Shown: piece after piece, positions 39,446-48,626 of the stretch
How positions within the stretch are numbered: position 1 is the stretch's first letter
Layout of the letters: each line of letters starts with the position of its first letter
DNA from: Izhakiella australiensis
Lineage (GTDB): Bacteria; Pseudomonadota; Gammaproteobacteria; Enterobacterales; Enterobacteriaceae
Reading direction: 5' to 3'
NCBI RefSeq assembly: GCF_002006995.1
Contig: NZ_MRUL01000017.1
Span: forward strand, 1-64,000
Length of the DNA stretch: 64,000 bases
Made by a program: the position numbers and the translations under genes
Notes under the pieces: model-generated
Seen by the model: only the letters and a program-made list of their open reading frames with translations
Database searches by the model: none
Told to the model about the DNA's origin: nothing

Positions 39446-39778
39446 ATGCCAGGCAGACAGAAACCTCGTCAATGCAGCGCCCGCAACGCGACACCCGCGC
39501 CACAAACCCGTCTTCTGCACGTAGGCTATCTGCCTAATCAGGGAAAAGGCGCGGCGAAACCACAAATCAAACTGGCCGGTAACTGGCTGGCCGGCTTTGG
39601 CTTTCTGCCGGGCAAAGCCGTACGGGTGGAAGCGCAGGCTGGCAGGTTGGTGATTACGCTACAAGAGGGTCAGGAAAATACCCCCCCGCCCTCTTCACAT
39701 CTGACACCCTACTCCTGTAGTGTTGAGATACTGCGTTTCGGCCGTATCATCCAGCACCCCTTGCTGGTGTTATCCTAA
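39446..39778 (+). CDS. SymE-family toxin-like protein
   Basis: The 110-residue product from ATG 39446 contains the SymE core: RLLHVGYLPNQGKGAAKPQ, then IKLAGNWLAGFGFLPGKAV and RVEAQAGRLVITLQ. This AbrB-like fold was described in E. coli SymE, an SOS-induced protein repressed by the antisense RNA SymR. Here 30 extra residues follow the core. An antisense RNA could not be identified by eye. Position beside a LexA-like repressor module fits SOS-linked control, but this is inference. Confidence 0.8.
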   Translation: MPGRQKPRQCSARNATPAPQTRLLHVGYLPNQGKGAAKPQIKLAGNWLAGFGFLPGKAVRVEAQAGRLVITLQEGQENTPPPSSHLTPYSCSVEILRFGRIIQHPLLVLS

Positions 39779-39805
39779 CTCTATTTTGTTCAGGAGCCTT
39801 TAATC

Positions 39806-41509
39806 GTGGGAAGTACCGTCAGTCAGCCGCAAGTCATTCTGCGCCTCCAGCAAATTATCCCCGCTTCCCACCTGCTTGTTCGTGAAGATGATAAGGCATG
39901 GTATACCAAAGGATTTCGGGTAGGCCGGGGGAAAGCGCTGGCCGTTGCGTTGCCGCAGACGCTACTGCAACTCTGGCAGGTGCTGAAAATTTGCGTAGAA
40001 ACCGACACCATTATTCTGATGCAAGCCTCGAATACCGGCGTTACCGGCGGCTCAACGCCAGATGGCGATGACTATGACAGGGAGCTGGTGGTCGTCAGCA
40101 CGCGCCTGCTCAAAGGGGTACATATCATCGACGAGGCCCGCCAGGTCATTGCGCTGCCGGGCAGTACGCTTACCGAGCTGGAAAATGCACTGCGTCCGCA
40201 TCATAAAGAGCCGCACTCGGTGATTGGCTCATCCTGCATTGGCGCTTCCGTCGTCGGTGGCGTTTGTAATAATTCCGGCGGCTCGTTGATCCGTCGCGGC
40301 CCGGCGTTTACCGAAAAATCGCTGTTTGCGCAGATAACCGCCAACGGCGAGCTGCAGCTGGTCAATCATCTGGGAATTGATCTTGGTGACACGCCAGAAG
40401 AGATGATCCGCCGCATTGAGCAGCAGGATTATACCACCGGGCATCAGCAGGACTGGCAGGGGAAAATCTGGGCTGATGACTATGCCGACATCCTGCGCGA
40501 CGTCGATGCCGACAGCCCGGCGCGCTACAACGGCAATACCAGCTATCTGCATGACAGCGCCGGCTGTGCGGGAAAGCTCGCGGTTTTCGCCGTCCGGCTG
40601 GCGACCTTTGACGCCTGTGAAAGCACCGATACCATTTATATCGGCACCCACGATGAAAGCGAACTGGTCGCCCTGCGGCGCTTTCTACTGGAGAAGCTCA
40701 GTTCGCTGCCGCTGCAGGCCGAATATATTCATCGAAATGCGTTTGACCTGACCATTCGCTACGCAAAGCATATGTACCGGGCTATCGACAGATTCGGCCC
40801 TGAAGCATTGCCGACGCTGTTGGCGCGCAAAGCCCGCTGGGATGTCCGGGTAAAAAATTTACGCATCCTGCCCCACAATGCGGTTGATCGCATGCTGCAA
40901 ATGGTCAATCGCCTTACCCCTAAAGCGGTTGCGCCCCGCCTTCTGCAGTGGCGCAATCGCTTTGAGCATCACCTGATGATTAAATGCGATGCCCGGGATA
41001 CGGCCGAGCTTGAATCGCTGGTCAGTACCTTCTTCACCCAGCGTCAGGGGGACTGGTTCCGCTGCGACAGCCGCGAGCAAAAAGACGCTTTTTTAATTCG
41101 CTTCGGCGTTGGCGGCTGTACCATTTGCTACTGCGACTATTTTGCTATGGATACCAATCAACGGCTGGTGGCTTTTGACGTGGCGCTGCGTCGTAATGAC
41201 GCTGACTGGCGCATTAAACTGCCGGCTCATCTGGCAGATCAGGTACTCGAAGAGTCCTGCTGCGGCCATTTCTTCTGCTTTGTGAATCATCAGGATTATA
41301 TTTTGCGACCGGGCGTCGATGCGAAGAAGTTTAAAGACGAGGTGATTGCCTGTATCGAGGCTCGCGGCGCACGCTACCCGGCCGAGCACAACGTCGGCCA
41401 CCTTTACCACGCAACGGGTGAGCACGAACAGCATCTGCGTCAGCTTGATCCAACCAACAGCTATAATCCCGGCATTGGCAAAACCAGCAAGCGCAAATTC
41501 TGGCAATAA
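39806..41509 (+). CDS. dld: Quinone-dependent D-lactate dehydrogenase
   Basis: Peripheral membrane flavoenzyme that oxidises D-lactate to pyruvate and passes electrons to quinone. The 567 residues match E. coli Dld in length and pattern. The FAD-binding part has LMQASNTGVTGGSTPDGDDY near 72-91 and SVIGSSCIGASVVGGVCNNS near 138-157. The end is AEHNVGHLYHATGEHEQ and NSYNPGIGKTSKR. The start is a GTG at 39806, nine bases after AGGAG. The central membrane-binding segment is more divergent, as usual. Probably monocistronic; fsr follows 21 bases on. Confidence 0.95.
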   Translation: MGSTVSQPQVILRLQQIIPASHLLVREDDKAWYTKGFRVGRGKALAVALPQTLLQLWQVLKICVETDTIILMQASNTGVTGGSTPDGDDYDRELVVVSTRLLKGVHIIDEARQVIALPGSTLTELENALRPHHKEPHSVIGSSCIGASVVGGVCNNSGGSLIRRGPAFTEKSLFAQITANGELQLVNHLGIDLGDTPEEMIRRIEQQDYTTGHQQDWQGKIWADDYADILRDVDADSPARYNGNTSYLHDSAGCAGKLAVFAVRLATFDACESTDTIYIGTHDESELVALRRFLLEKLSSLPLQAEYIHRNAFDLTIRYAKHMYRAIDRFGPEALPTLLARKARWDVRVKNLRILPHNAVDRMLQMVNRLTPKAVAPRLLQWRNRFEHHLMIKCDARDTAELESLVSTFFTQRQGDWFRCDSREQKDAFLIRFGVGGCTICYCDYFAMDTNQRLVAFDVALRRNDADWRIKLPAHLADQVLEESCCGHFFCFVNHQDYILRPGVDAKKFKDEVIACIEARGARYPAEHNVGHLYHATGEHEQHLRQLDPTNSYNPGIGKTSKRKFWQ

Positions 41510-41530
41510 GCAGACTGACGGAAAAACATC

Positions 41531-42766
41531 ATGCTATGGTCCTCCCCGGAGACTAAAAAAGACAGGACAGCGCCGCCGCTGTCATCGAATGCGATTGAAA
41601 CGCAAGGCTTTCTGACGAAAATTGTTGCTGCCGTAGCGATCTCCCATGGCTGCAACGATATGATCCAGGCCACGCTGCCGGCGATTTATCCGCTGCTAAA
41701 AGCGGAATTCGCCCTCTCTTATACTCAGATCGGGCTGATTGCGCTGGTGTATCAGATAACCGCCTCGTTATTGCAGCCGTGGGTTGGTTTATATACCGAT
41801 AAGCATCCCATGCCTTTCCTGCTTCCCGCCGGCATGGGCGTAACGCTTACAGGGATCGGCCTGATGTCGGTTGCCGGTAATTTTATGATAATTTTGCTGG
41901 CATCGGCGCTGATTGGCGTGGGTTCCTCAACCTTCCACCCCGAAGCATCACGCGTGGCCCGGATGGCCTCGGGAGGTCGCTTCGGCACCGCGCAGTCCGC
42001 TTTTCAGGTAGGGGGCAATACGGGAACGGCCTTTGGCCCCATTCTGGCTGCGCTATTAATTCTTCCGCACGGTCAGCTTTCCGTGGCCTGGCTAATGGTC
42101 ATCGCGCTACTGGCGATCATCGTTCTTTCGCGGGTTAGCGCCTGGACGATTACCCACGGCCACACGCAGATGAAAAGGCACAGCACGACGCTACAGCCAC
42201 TGGCGCGCAAACAGGTGATACTGGCGTTAGGCGTTATCGGCGTGCTGCTGTTAGCAAAATTCACCTATATCGCCTCAATCAGCAACTATTACACCTTCTA
42301 TCTGATACAGCATTTCAGCCTGCCGCTGGAACAGGCGCAATACTGCCTGTTTGCTTTTCTTGCCGCCGTAGCCATCGGGACGTTTGTCGGCGGTCCGGTG
42401 GGCGATCGCATCGGTCGCAAGGCCGTTATCTGGATCTCCTTTTTAGGCGTAATTCCCTTCTCTTTGCTGCTGCCCCATAGCAACCTTTTCTGGACAATAA
42501 TCCTGACTGTCGCCATTGGCCTGATTCTGTCATCAGCCTTCGCTGCTTTAGTGGTTTATGCCCAGGAGATCGTGCCAGGGCGCACCGGAATGGTTTCCGG
42601 CATTATGTTTGGCACCATGTTCGGCATCGGCGGCATCGCCGCCGCCGCGCTGGGTAAGCTGGCTGATTTATACGGTATTGCCGCCGTATACAGCGCCTGC
42701 GCTTTCCTGCCGCTGCTGGGTCTGGCCACGCTGTTCATGCCGCAGACGCACCGTAAAGCTGGCTAG
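41531..42766 (+). CDS. fsr: Fosmidomycin-resistance-type MFS transporter
   Basis: The 411-residue protein has 12 membrane segments. The first contains ISHGCNDMIQATLPAIYPLL, close to the Fsr pattern of E. coli. FHPEASRVARMASGGRFGTA, GGPVGDRIGRKAVIW and GRTGMVSGIMFGTMFGIGG are further Fsr-type loops. The family exports drugs such as fosmidomycin; the natural substrate is unclear. It lies 21 bases after dld on the same strand and could be co-transcribed, which is unusual and may be coincidental. Confidence 0.85.
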   Translation: MLWSSPETKKDRTAPPLSSNAIETQGFLTKIVAAVAISHGCNDMIQATLPAIYPLLKAEFALSYTQIGLIALVYQITASLLQPWVGLYTDKHPMPFLLPAGMGVTLTGIGLMSVAGNFMIILLASALIGVGSSTFHPEASRVARMASGGRFGTAQSAFQVGGNTGTAFGPILAALLILPHGQLSVAWLMVIALLAIIVLSRVSAWTITHGHTQMKRHSTTLQPLARKQVILALGVIGVLLLAKFTYIASISNYYTFYLIQHFSLPLEQAQYCLFAFLAAVAIGTFVGGPVGDRIGRKAVIWISFLGVIPFSLLLPHSNLFWTIILTVAIGLILSSAFAALVVYAQEIVPGRTGMVSGIMFGTMFGIGGIAAAALGKLADLYGIAAVYSACAFLPLLGLATLFMPQTHRKAG

Positions 42767-42778
42767 CACGGCAGGCGT

Positions 42779-43699
42779 CTAATCCGCCCTGCCGACGATA
42801 CGCCTCAACTGCTCACGCAGCTGAGGCGCGGCGAAGTCGAGAAAGCGCCGCATTTTAAGCGGCATCTGCCCGCGTGAAGCGTGGATAAGATGAACCGGCA
42901 CGATTTCCGGTTCGTACTGTGCCAGTAGCATATTCAGCTCCCCGCGTCCGACAGCATCAACCACCTGATAATGCAGCAATCGCGCTACACCAACGCCGCG
43001 TATCGCGGCCTGCACCGCCACCTCGGTGGTGGTCACCGTCAGCCGTGACTGAATGGCAATCTCCAGCGGCTGGTTGTTCTGCGGGTGGCGATAGCGCCAG
43101 CAATAGGTAGGCATCGGCGCTTCAAGCGTGATGCAAGGCAGGCTCGCCAGATCCTCCGGGCTGTTTACCTGACCATAGCGCGCAATCAGTCCCGGACTGG
43201 CGCAGGTAACGGTGCGCATTGAGCCAACCGAGGTGGCAATCATCGAACTGTCCGGCAGCCTGCCGATGCGTACGGCCATATCAACGTGGTCATTCACCAA
43301 ATCGACATTGCGGTCAGATAACAATAACCTGACGCTGATTTCAGGAAACTGTTCCAGAAAATCCACCACCAGCGGCAGCACGTGCAGCCGCCCGAACATC
43401 ACCGGCGCGGTAATCACCAGCTCGCCTTTCGGCGCGACAAACTCCCCTGATGCCTGGCGCTCGGCTTCTGTCACCTGCTCCAGAATGCGCCGCGCAGCCT
43501 CAATGTAAGACACGCCAGCATCGGTCAGCGTCAGCTTGCGCGTTGTACGGATCAGCAAGCGTGTACCCAGTAAGCTTTCCAGATCGGAAATCTTTCGGCT
43601 GAGCGTAGCCAGCGGCACCTGCAGCGTACGACTGGCCGCCGACAGGCTGCCGTGTTCGGTTACGGCTATCAGCATTGACATCGCTTCAAGACGGTCCAT
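42779..43699 (-). CDS. LysR-family transcriptional regulator
   Basis: The 306-residue protein has an N-terminal winged helix: MDRLEAMSMLIAVTEHGSLS, then AASRTLQVPLATLSRKISDL. An effector-binding domain follows (GELVITAPVMFGRLHVLPLV). This N-terminal pattern is that of the CrgA/DmlR-like group. It is divergent from a PNPOx-like and hydrolase gene pair with a 123-base shared promoter, the classical LysR arrangement, so it probably controls that pair. The effector is unknown. Confidence 0.9.
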   Translation of the reverse strand: MDRLEAMSMLIAVTEHGSLSAASRTLQVPLATLSRKISDLESLLGTRLLIRTTRKLTLTDAGVSYIEAARRILEQVTEAERQASGEFVAPKGELVITAPVMFGRLHVLPLVVDFLEQFPEISVRLLLSDRNVDLVNDHVDMAVRIGRLPDSSMIATSVGSMRTVTCASPGLIARYGQVNSPEDLASLPCITLEAPMPTYCWRYRHPQNNQPLEIAIQSRLTVTTTEVAVQAAIRGVGVARLLHYQVVDAVGRGELNMLLAQYEPEIVPVHLIHASRGQMPLKMRRFLDFAAPQLREQLRRIVGRAD

Positions 43700-43822
43700 C
43701 TATTCTTCCATTTATTGAGAATAAGATTCTTAATTTTAGTGGATTATAAATATAAATGGAAAGCAGCATAATCTCCCCATCGCGCTGAGCAGCGTGTGTT
43801 TATGTCTCAGGGGAGGTTAAAA

Positions 43823-44455
43823 ATGTCTTTTGATTTTCTTGATATCGCCATCACACCCGAGGTGCGCGCCGCGCAGGCCGCAATGGGTAGCGAGCTTCTC
43901 TGGCAGCATCGACCAAAGCCGACAGAAACCGCGCGTTTTAGCGCAGCCGAAGACTCTTTCATTGCCAGGCGCGACAGTTTTTATATTGCCACGATTTCGC
44001 AAACTGGCTGGCCTTATGTTCAGCACCGGGGCGGTCCGCCGGGCTTTCTGAAGCTGATTGACCCGCATACGCTGGCTTTTGCCGACTATCGGGGAAATCG
44101 TCAGTACATCACCACCGGTAACCTTTCCTCCAGCAAGCGTGCCTGCCTGATACTGGTGGATTATCCACGTCGCACCCGACTCAAAATTTATGCCCACGTC
44201 GAAACGCTGGCGCTTGATGACGAGCCAGCGCTACTTGAACAGGTCAGCGACAGCGGTTATCGGGCTAAACCTGAACGGCTTTTCCGTTTACATCTGGACG
44301 CATTCGACTGGAATTGCCCCCAGCATATTACCCCACGCTACAGCGCGCAGGAGATAACCAACGTTATCCAGCCGCTGCGCGATCGGCTGGCACAGCTTGA
44401 AACCGAAAATGCCGGGCTGCGCGCCCGTCTGACTAACCAAGGAGCATCATTATGA
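43823..44455 (+). CDS. Pyridoxamine 5'-phosphate oxidase-fold flavoprotein
   Basis: The 210-residue protein starts at ATG 43823 after GGGAGG. The split-barrel core carries SFYIATISQTGWPYVQHRGG, then GNRQYITTGNLSSSKRACLI and DYPRRTRLKIYAHVE, the FMN-binding pattern of the PNPOx-like superfamily. A C-terminal helix (LRDRLAQLETENAGLRARL) looks like a short coiled coil. Its stop overlaps the next gene by four bases (ATGA), so the flavoprotein and hydrolase are made together. The substrate is unknown; the group includes nitroreductase-like and haem-related members. Confidence 0.85.
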   Translation: MSFDFLDIAITPEVRAAQAAMGSELLWQHRPKPTETARFSAAEDSFIARRDSFYIATISQTGWPYVQHRGGPPGFLKLIDPHTLAFADYRGNRQYITTGNLSSSKRACLILVDYPRRTRLKIYAHVETLALDDEPALLEQVSDSGYRAKPERLFRLHLDAFDWNCPQHITPRYSAQEITNVIQPLRDRLAQLETENAGLRARLTNQGASL

Positions 44456-45306
44456 GCACCACTTTTTACCGTAACGCCGACGTTGACGGCTTTAAAATCT
44501 TCTATCGTGAAGCTGGCGATGTGCAGAAACCCACGCTGCTTTTGCTACATGGATTTCCCACCTCCAGCCATATGTTTCGCGATTTGATCCCGCATCTGAG
44601 CGCGCATTTTCATCTGGTCGCGCCCGATCTGCCCGGCTTCGGCCTGTCAGCGCTACCACCGCGCGAGCAATTCACTTACAGTTTTGAAAACCTTGCTAAC
44701 GTCATCGCGCGCTTTACTGAAATTATTGGCATCAAGAAATATGCTATCTACGTGTTTGACTACGGCGCCCCGGTTGGATTCCGGCTGGCGCTGGCGCATC
44801 CCGAACGCATTACCGGGATCGTCTCGCAAAATGGCAATGCCTATGAAGAGGGTCTGGCCGAGGGTTGGGATCCAATTCAGCGCTACTGGCGCGAACCTAC
44901 CGATAGCAATCGCCAGGCGATTCGCCAGCTGCTGACGCCGGCGTCTTTCCGCTGGCAGTATGAGCATGGCGTTGCGGATACCAGCGTGATTTCACCCGAC
45001 GGCAGCGAACTGGACATCTGGTTTATGCAGCGCCCCGGCGCCGACGAGATTCAGCTCGATCTGTTTTTTGATTACGCCAACAACGTCGCTTTGTATCCCG
45101 ATTTTCAACGTTATTTCCGCGAGTATCAGCCAAAACTGTTAGCCATCTGGGGAAGAAACGATCCCTTTTTCCTGCCAGCCGGAGCCGGGGCTTACAAACG
45201 GGATCTGCCGAATGCTGAGGTGCAGATGCTGGAGACCGGGCATTTCGCCCTCGACACGCATGCCGAAACGATCGCGCGGGCCATTATTGACTTTATGGCT
45301 GACTAA
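44452..45306 (+). CDS. Alpha/beta hydrolase with a dehalogenase-type Asp nucleophile
   Basis: The 284-residue protein has LLLHGFPTSSHMF (oxyanion loop) at 30-42. The nucleophile elbow is VFDYGAPVGF at 101-110, where D103 replaces the usual Ser. The acid is D237 in GRNDPFF and the base H264 in ETGHFAL. An Asp nucleophile is characteristic of haloalkane and fluoroacetate dehalogenases and epoxide hydrolases. The HGFP motif and the DYGAP elbow fit this group. It is translationally coupled to the PNPOx-like gene. The natural substrate is unknown. Confidence 0.85.
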   Translation: MSTTFYRNADVDGFKIFYREAGDVQKPTLLLLHGFPTSSHMFRDLIPHLSAHFHLVAPDLPGFGLSALPPREQFTYSFENLANVIARFTEIIGIKKYAIYVFDYGAPVGFRLALAHPERITGIVSQNGNAYEEGLAEGWDPIQRYWREPTDSNRQAIRQLLTPASFRWQYEHGVADTSVISPDGSELDIWFMQRPGADEIQLDLFFDYANNVALYPDFQRYFREYQPKLLAIWGRNDPFFLPAGAGAYKRDLPNAEVQMLETGHFALDTHAETIARAIIDFMAD

Positions 45307-45316
45307 CTAAGATTAT

Positions 45317-45333
45317 CGGCGCTTCAGGCGCCG
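45317..45333 (+). terminator. Possible terminator after the hydrolase gene
   Basis: CGGCGC and GCGCCG form a 6-base-pair stem with a 5-base loop ten bases beyond the stop, followed by GTTGTTT. Confidence 0.45.
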
Positions 45334-45967
45334 GTTGTTTATCCTGCGCAGCGTTACATAATATATTCTTTCGTATTCTGTCAGGCAACAAAGCGCCAGC
45401 TAAAATGGTTTACCTCGTAAAATAACCGCAAAAAAATCATCTGGCATCAGACGCGTAATTTACTCTTAGGGTGAGTATGAGAAGAAAAAAAATCTTATTA
45501 AAACTTATTAACCAGCCATTAATTACGTAATTAAAAATAAATTAAAAAATGCTTGATAACCAATGAACACTTCGTAAATCATTAGCTTCTTTAAAGAAAA
45601 GAAATCAACTTCATGATGACGAGCAGGCTTTTAATTTCATTGAAAAAAAACTTCTTTAAAGATGATCTGACTCACCTTATAAACAACCTGTTAACCAGTA
45701 AACTTTTCATCGGAAAATTTATTCTCAACAACAGCCAGAACATTCTTTCCGGAAATCTCACGTGGGGAGATGACTATCCGATCCGCCCAACCGGGTAAAG
45801 ACAGTGAGAAAATCGCCAGGCGGCTGTCAATAACGAGCATACTGGCGAGTAAGCGACCACGATAATCCTTGCCATCTTGTTTATCTTCATTATTCACAGT
45901 CCATATAAAACTGGAAATTATCAGCTAAAAAAACACATTTAACAGGAGAGAAAAATAGGGAGAAATA
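45334..45967. other. AT-rich interval before the small regulator gene
   Basis: About 630 bases, clearly richer in A and T than the neighbours. Two short frames overlap here on opposite strands (45613-45798 plus, 45691-45897 minus). Neither has a convincing ribosome-binding site. The AT-rich composition and lack of core genes suggest acquired or decayed DNA. Confidence 0.5.
45691..45897 (-). CDS. Possible coding remnant, 68 codons
   Basis: A GTG at 45897 opens a frame with plausible amino-acid composition, for example RGRLLASMLVIDSRLAIFSL and PGWADRIVISPREIS. The frame stays open ten codons upstream to a stop, with no ribosome-binding site. No family is recognised. It may be a truncated remnant of a longer gene. 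The opposite-strand frame at 45613 looks less protein-like. Confidence 0.2.
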   Translation of the reverse strand: MNNEDKQDGKDYRGRLLASMLVIDSRLAIFSLSLPGWADRIVISPREISGKNVLAVVENKFSDEKFTG

Positions 45968-46228
45968 ATGTTGTTGGAAGACGAAAGCTTAATAGCAACA
46001 TCACGAAAGTTAATAGGTAAAGAAATCAGAAAAGCGCGTATGAGAAGGTTCACTGAAACGGAGTTCAGCTCGATTTTAGGCTACAGTCAACAACATATCT
46101 CGCGTATAGAAAGAGGCGTGTCACCGGTGAGAATCGACCTTTTCCTCGAGATATGCCTGCTGCTTGAGGTTAGCCCTCATTCTATTATTGAGAAATGTCT
46201 CAGCGAAGCCATCTCGTTTACTAAATGA
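45968..46228 (+). CDS. XRE-family regulator, MrpJ-like
   Basis: The 86-residue protein starts at ATG 45968 after GGGAGAAAT. The helix-turn-helix is FSSILGYSQQHISRIERGVS at about 34-53. The SQQHISRIERG recognition-helix pattern is typical of the small MrpJ/fimbrial-associated regulators, which repress motility when fimbriae are made. No fimbrial genes are adjacent, so it may act at a distance. It sits alone in an AT-rich area. Confidence 0.75.
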   Translation: MLLEDESLIATSRKLIGKEIRKARMRRFTETEFSSILGYSQQHISRIERGVSPVRIDLFLEICLLLEVSPHSIIEKCLSEAISFTK

Positions 46229-46720
46229 CGTTTGTGCAACGCCAGTCGTTGCAGAGTCAGACAAGCCGCTGACAAAAAATACTGCCAGTGGCTTTAACAC
46301 CTTCAGAAAGCGTTGACTACGGGCCGTTACCGGAGCCGAAGCGCTGGAGCCGCATTGCTTGCTAGCGATCTCATCCGACGGCAGGGCCTTCAGAAACAGC
46401 GCGCCCGCCCGGCTTTGAGCAGCGATTTACCGCCGGAATGAATAACTTCAGCACCCCCGGCATGGTAAAACGCCCTGCAAATGACAACAAAAAATAAAGA
46501 TCAATAATTTCCCAGCCGCATTGTGTACTTACTTTTGCACTTAGGTTTATACATCCTGCTGCAAATCACCAGAAGGAAATATAAAAAAACAGACAAAAAC
46601 AGTTAGAAAGCACAATAATCTTAAATATATAAATTAAAACTAAAACTTGCTGAACTTCAAAATTAGAACTACTTTAAGAGCATTCCTAATGATTCTCTTT
46701 AAACTTTCAGGCAACCCATC
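46229..46720. other. Gene-free interval with mixed composition
   Basis: These 492 bases have a GC-rich left half and a very AT-rich right half from about 46500. No frame with a start signal was found on either strand. The left half looks like decayed coding sequence but no family is readable. The right half should contain the promoter of the small zinc-ribbon gene. Confidence 0.45.
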
Positions 46721-46951
46721 ATGCCGGTGATAAAATTACACTGCAAGGAGTGCGGCTGTGACCGCTTCAGAGCTGCGACGGATTCATCGCAAGATGACCG
46801 TGTGGCGCGCATGTATTGCGAAAAATGCGCCTTGCCGGTGAATATTGAGGACGTGGTCTGGTACAGAGATGACTACGTAGCGCCAGGCACCCTGCCCCGG
46901 GAAGATAGCCTTCCCTTCAACGATGGCGTCTATATATTGCCAGGCGCATAA
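46721..46951 (+). CDS. Small zinc-ribbon protein, 76 residues
   Basis: ATG 46721 lies a few bases after CAGGCA, a weak site. LHCKECGCDRFRA at about 6-18 and RMYCEKCALPVNIED near 30-44 give two C-x2-C knuckles, so a zinc ribbon is likely. The remaining half is acidic and unstructured. I do not recognise a named family. It has no obvious operon partners. Confidence 0.55.
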   Translation: MPVIKLHCKECGCDRFRAATDSSQDDRVARMYCEKCALPVNIEDVVWYRDDYVAPGTLPREDSLPFNDGVYILPGA

Positions 46952-47063
46952 AAAATCCGCAGACGCTGCTTCAGCGCCTGGTGATAACCGCGAGTCGTTT
47001 GCCGTTGCATGCTGCGCCCAGGCTCAGCCTGTGCACGAGGCAACGATAACCTTCAGACCCTGC

Positions 47064-47792
47064 TTAAAGATGATGTAAATGCGCTGGCTTATTCTTCAGT
47101 ATTGCCGCAGCCGCCAGGTAAATCAGCCCCAGCCCGACCAGTATCAAAAATTTATAGCTGAGCAGATGAAATAGCCAAATTCCGGCAATACCTCCCGCCA
47201 GGAATGCGATGATAGTAAAAAAGTGCAGACCCAGCCTTTCAAGGTAAAGCGGAGCATCTTTGGGGGATTCTTTGCGGCGTAACACGTCAAACAGCATAGC
47301 CAGCTCAATACCAATATCGGTCGCTGTACCTGAAACATGCGTTGTGCGTACCCGCGCGTTTGAAATACGCGTGACCACGGCATTTTGTATTCCCATCAAA
47401 AAGCTCAGGCTCAGGATCAGCACGACCCCAGGCGAAGAGAGCGTCAGCCAGCTCTCCAGCGCGCCGAGAATAATAAGCGCAATGCCCTCAATAAGAATAT
47501 TAAAAGCATAAATGCTGCGAATCCCCCTGCGTCTACCGGCGTTAATAATAATGGTCGAGCAGGTCGCGCCGGAAATAAACAGACAAACGACCGCCAGAAA
47601 GAATACGCCCGCCTGCAGATTCGCTTTGGCAAGATGGTCGGACAGTGAGGAAACGTTTCCGGTCATGTTCGCAGAAAAGAAGCCCACGATCTCAAATGCC
47701 GCCGTATTTAGCGCCCCGGCCACAGCGGCTAAAGTACAGGCCAGACGACTATCAGTATTGATAGTCCTGGCCTCATCGGTTCTGATTAACAT
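47064..47792 (-). CDS. DUF1275 (YoaK-like) membrane protein
   Basis: The 242-residue protein has about six membrane segments. LACTLAAVAGALNTAAFEIV near residue 17 and GFFSANMTGNVSSLSDHLAK near 37-56 are the DUF1275 hallmark, with FLMGIQNAVVTRISNARVRT in the middle. The function of the family is unknown; a transporter-like role is often assumed. The ATG at 47792 has no strong site. It lies between the zinc-ribbon gene and ivy, both independent. Confidence 0.88.
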   Translation of the reverse strand: MLIRTDEARTINTDSRLACTLAAVAGALNTAAFEIVGFFSANMTGNVSSLSDHLAKANLQAGVFFLAVVCLFISGATCSTIIINAGRRRGIRSIYAFNILIEGIALIILGALESWLTLSSPGVVLILSLSFLMGIQNAVVTRISNARVRTTHVSGTATDIGIELAMLFDVLRRKESPKDAPLYLERLGLHFFTIIAFLAGGIAGIWLFHLLSYKFLILVGLGLIYLAAAAILKNKPAHLHHL

Positions 47793-47927
47793 TGACCAAA
47801 CTCAGATAAAACGCAGAAGGCCCTATAATCTTCCAGTTTCAGATGCGGTACAAGCAAGGTTGTCGTTTCTCTGCGCGAATTTATCTGATGGTCTTCTGAA
47901 GACCTCAAATCGGGGTAACGCCGCCTG

Positions 47928-48368
47928 TCAGTAATTAAAGCTGTCAGGATGATTCTCAAGGCTGCCAGAAAGACGGGCAAACAGCACGGTGCGAATATCA
48001 ATCGGCAGTTCCTGCCCGCCATTCAGCCAGCGCAAACTTTGCGTCGCGCTTTCCTCATCAAACTGCGAATAAACTGCGTACCCCTTGTGAGTTTGCGGCG
48101 AATAGATCAGCGCAATCTGCTGCGAGGCACAGCTATGCGGCTTGCAGCCGGATAAAACCTGGTATCTGACGCCGGAAAGCACCACTTCGCTGGCCGCAGA
48201 GCCGGTACCCCCCTGTTTTACCCAGGCCGGCAGCCCCGCCTGCGCAATCAACGCGCTATAGACTTTTTGCGTCTGCGGCGCCTTGGCAAAATCCGCCAGA
48301 TAAAGCGCTTTAGCTGATGACAGCAGAGGAAATAACGTCAGTACACTGGCGATAATCAGCTTTTTCAT
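47928..48368 (-). CDS. ivy: Inhibitor of vertebrate lysozyme
   Basis: Periplasmic protein of 146 residues that binds and inactivates C-type lysozyme. A signal peptide (MKKLIIASVLTLFPLLSSA) is followed by the Ivy domain. Its inhibitory loop CKPHSC, the conserved CKPHxC motif in which His enters the lysozyme active site, is at about 75-80. In E. coli it helps lysozyme tolerance and controls lytic transglycosylases. It stands alone, 260 bases before the tRNA pair. Confidence 0.93.
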   Translation of the reverse strand: MKKLIIASVLTLFPLLSSAKALYLADFAKAPQTQKVYSALIAQAGLPAWVKQGGTGSAASEVVLSGVRYQVLSGCKPHSCASQQIALIYSPQTHKGYAVYSQFDEESATQSLRWLNGGQELPIDIRTVLFARLSGSLENHPDSFNY

Positions 48369-48584
48369 GGATTAATTTCCATTCCGTTGGTGGTCGATAA
48401 AATCAATGATGACTGGCAGCACACCGCAACGGATTTATCAGCAGCGGCCAGCATTTACCTAATAAATTATATTGCAACTTTTCCCATCCGTCGGCTATAG
48501 CGACTGATTGTCCGCCAGCACACAGCATTCTGCCGCAGCCTTGTCCCTGCGATACGGGTTCGACGGCATTATATTGATATTGAT

Positions 48585-48614
48585 CAGACAATTATGCTGA
48601 ATTCAGGCTATGAT
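48585..48614 (+). promoter_or_regulatory. Promoter of the tRNA-Lys/tRNA-Gly unit
   Basis: CAGACA, an 18-base spacer and TATGAT are followed by the GC-rich discriminator AGCCTGCGC, typical of growth-rate-controlled stable RNA promoters. The tRNA begins 12 bases after the -10. Confidence 0.6.
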
Positions 48615-48626
48615 AGCCTGCGCAGT

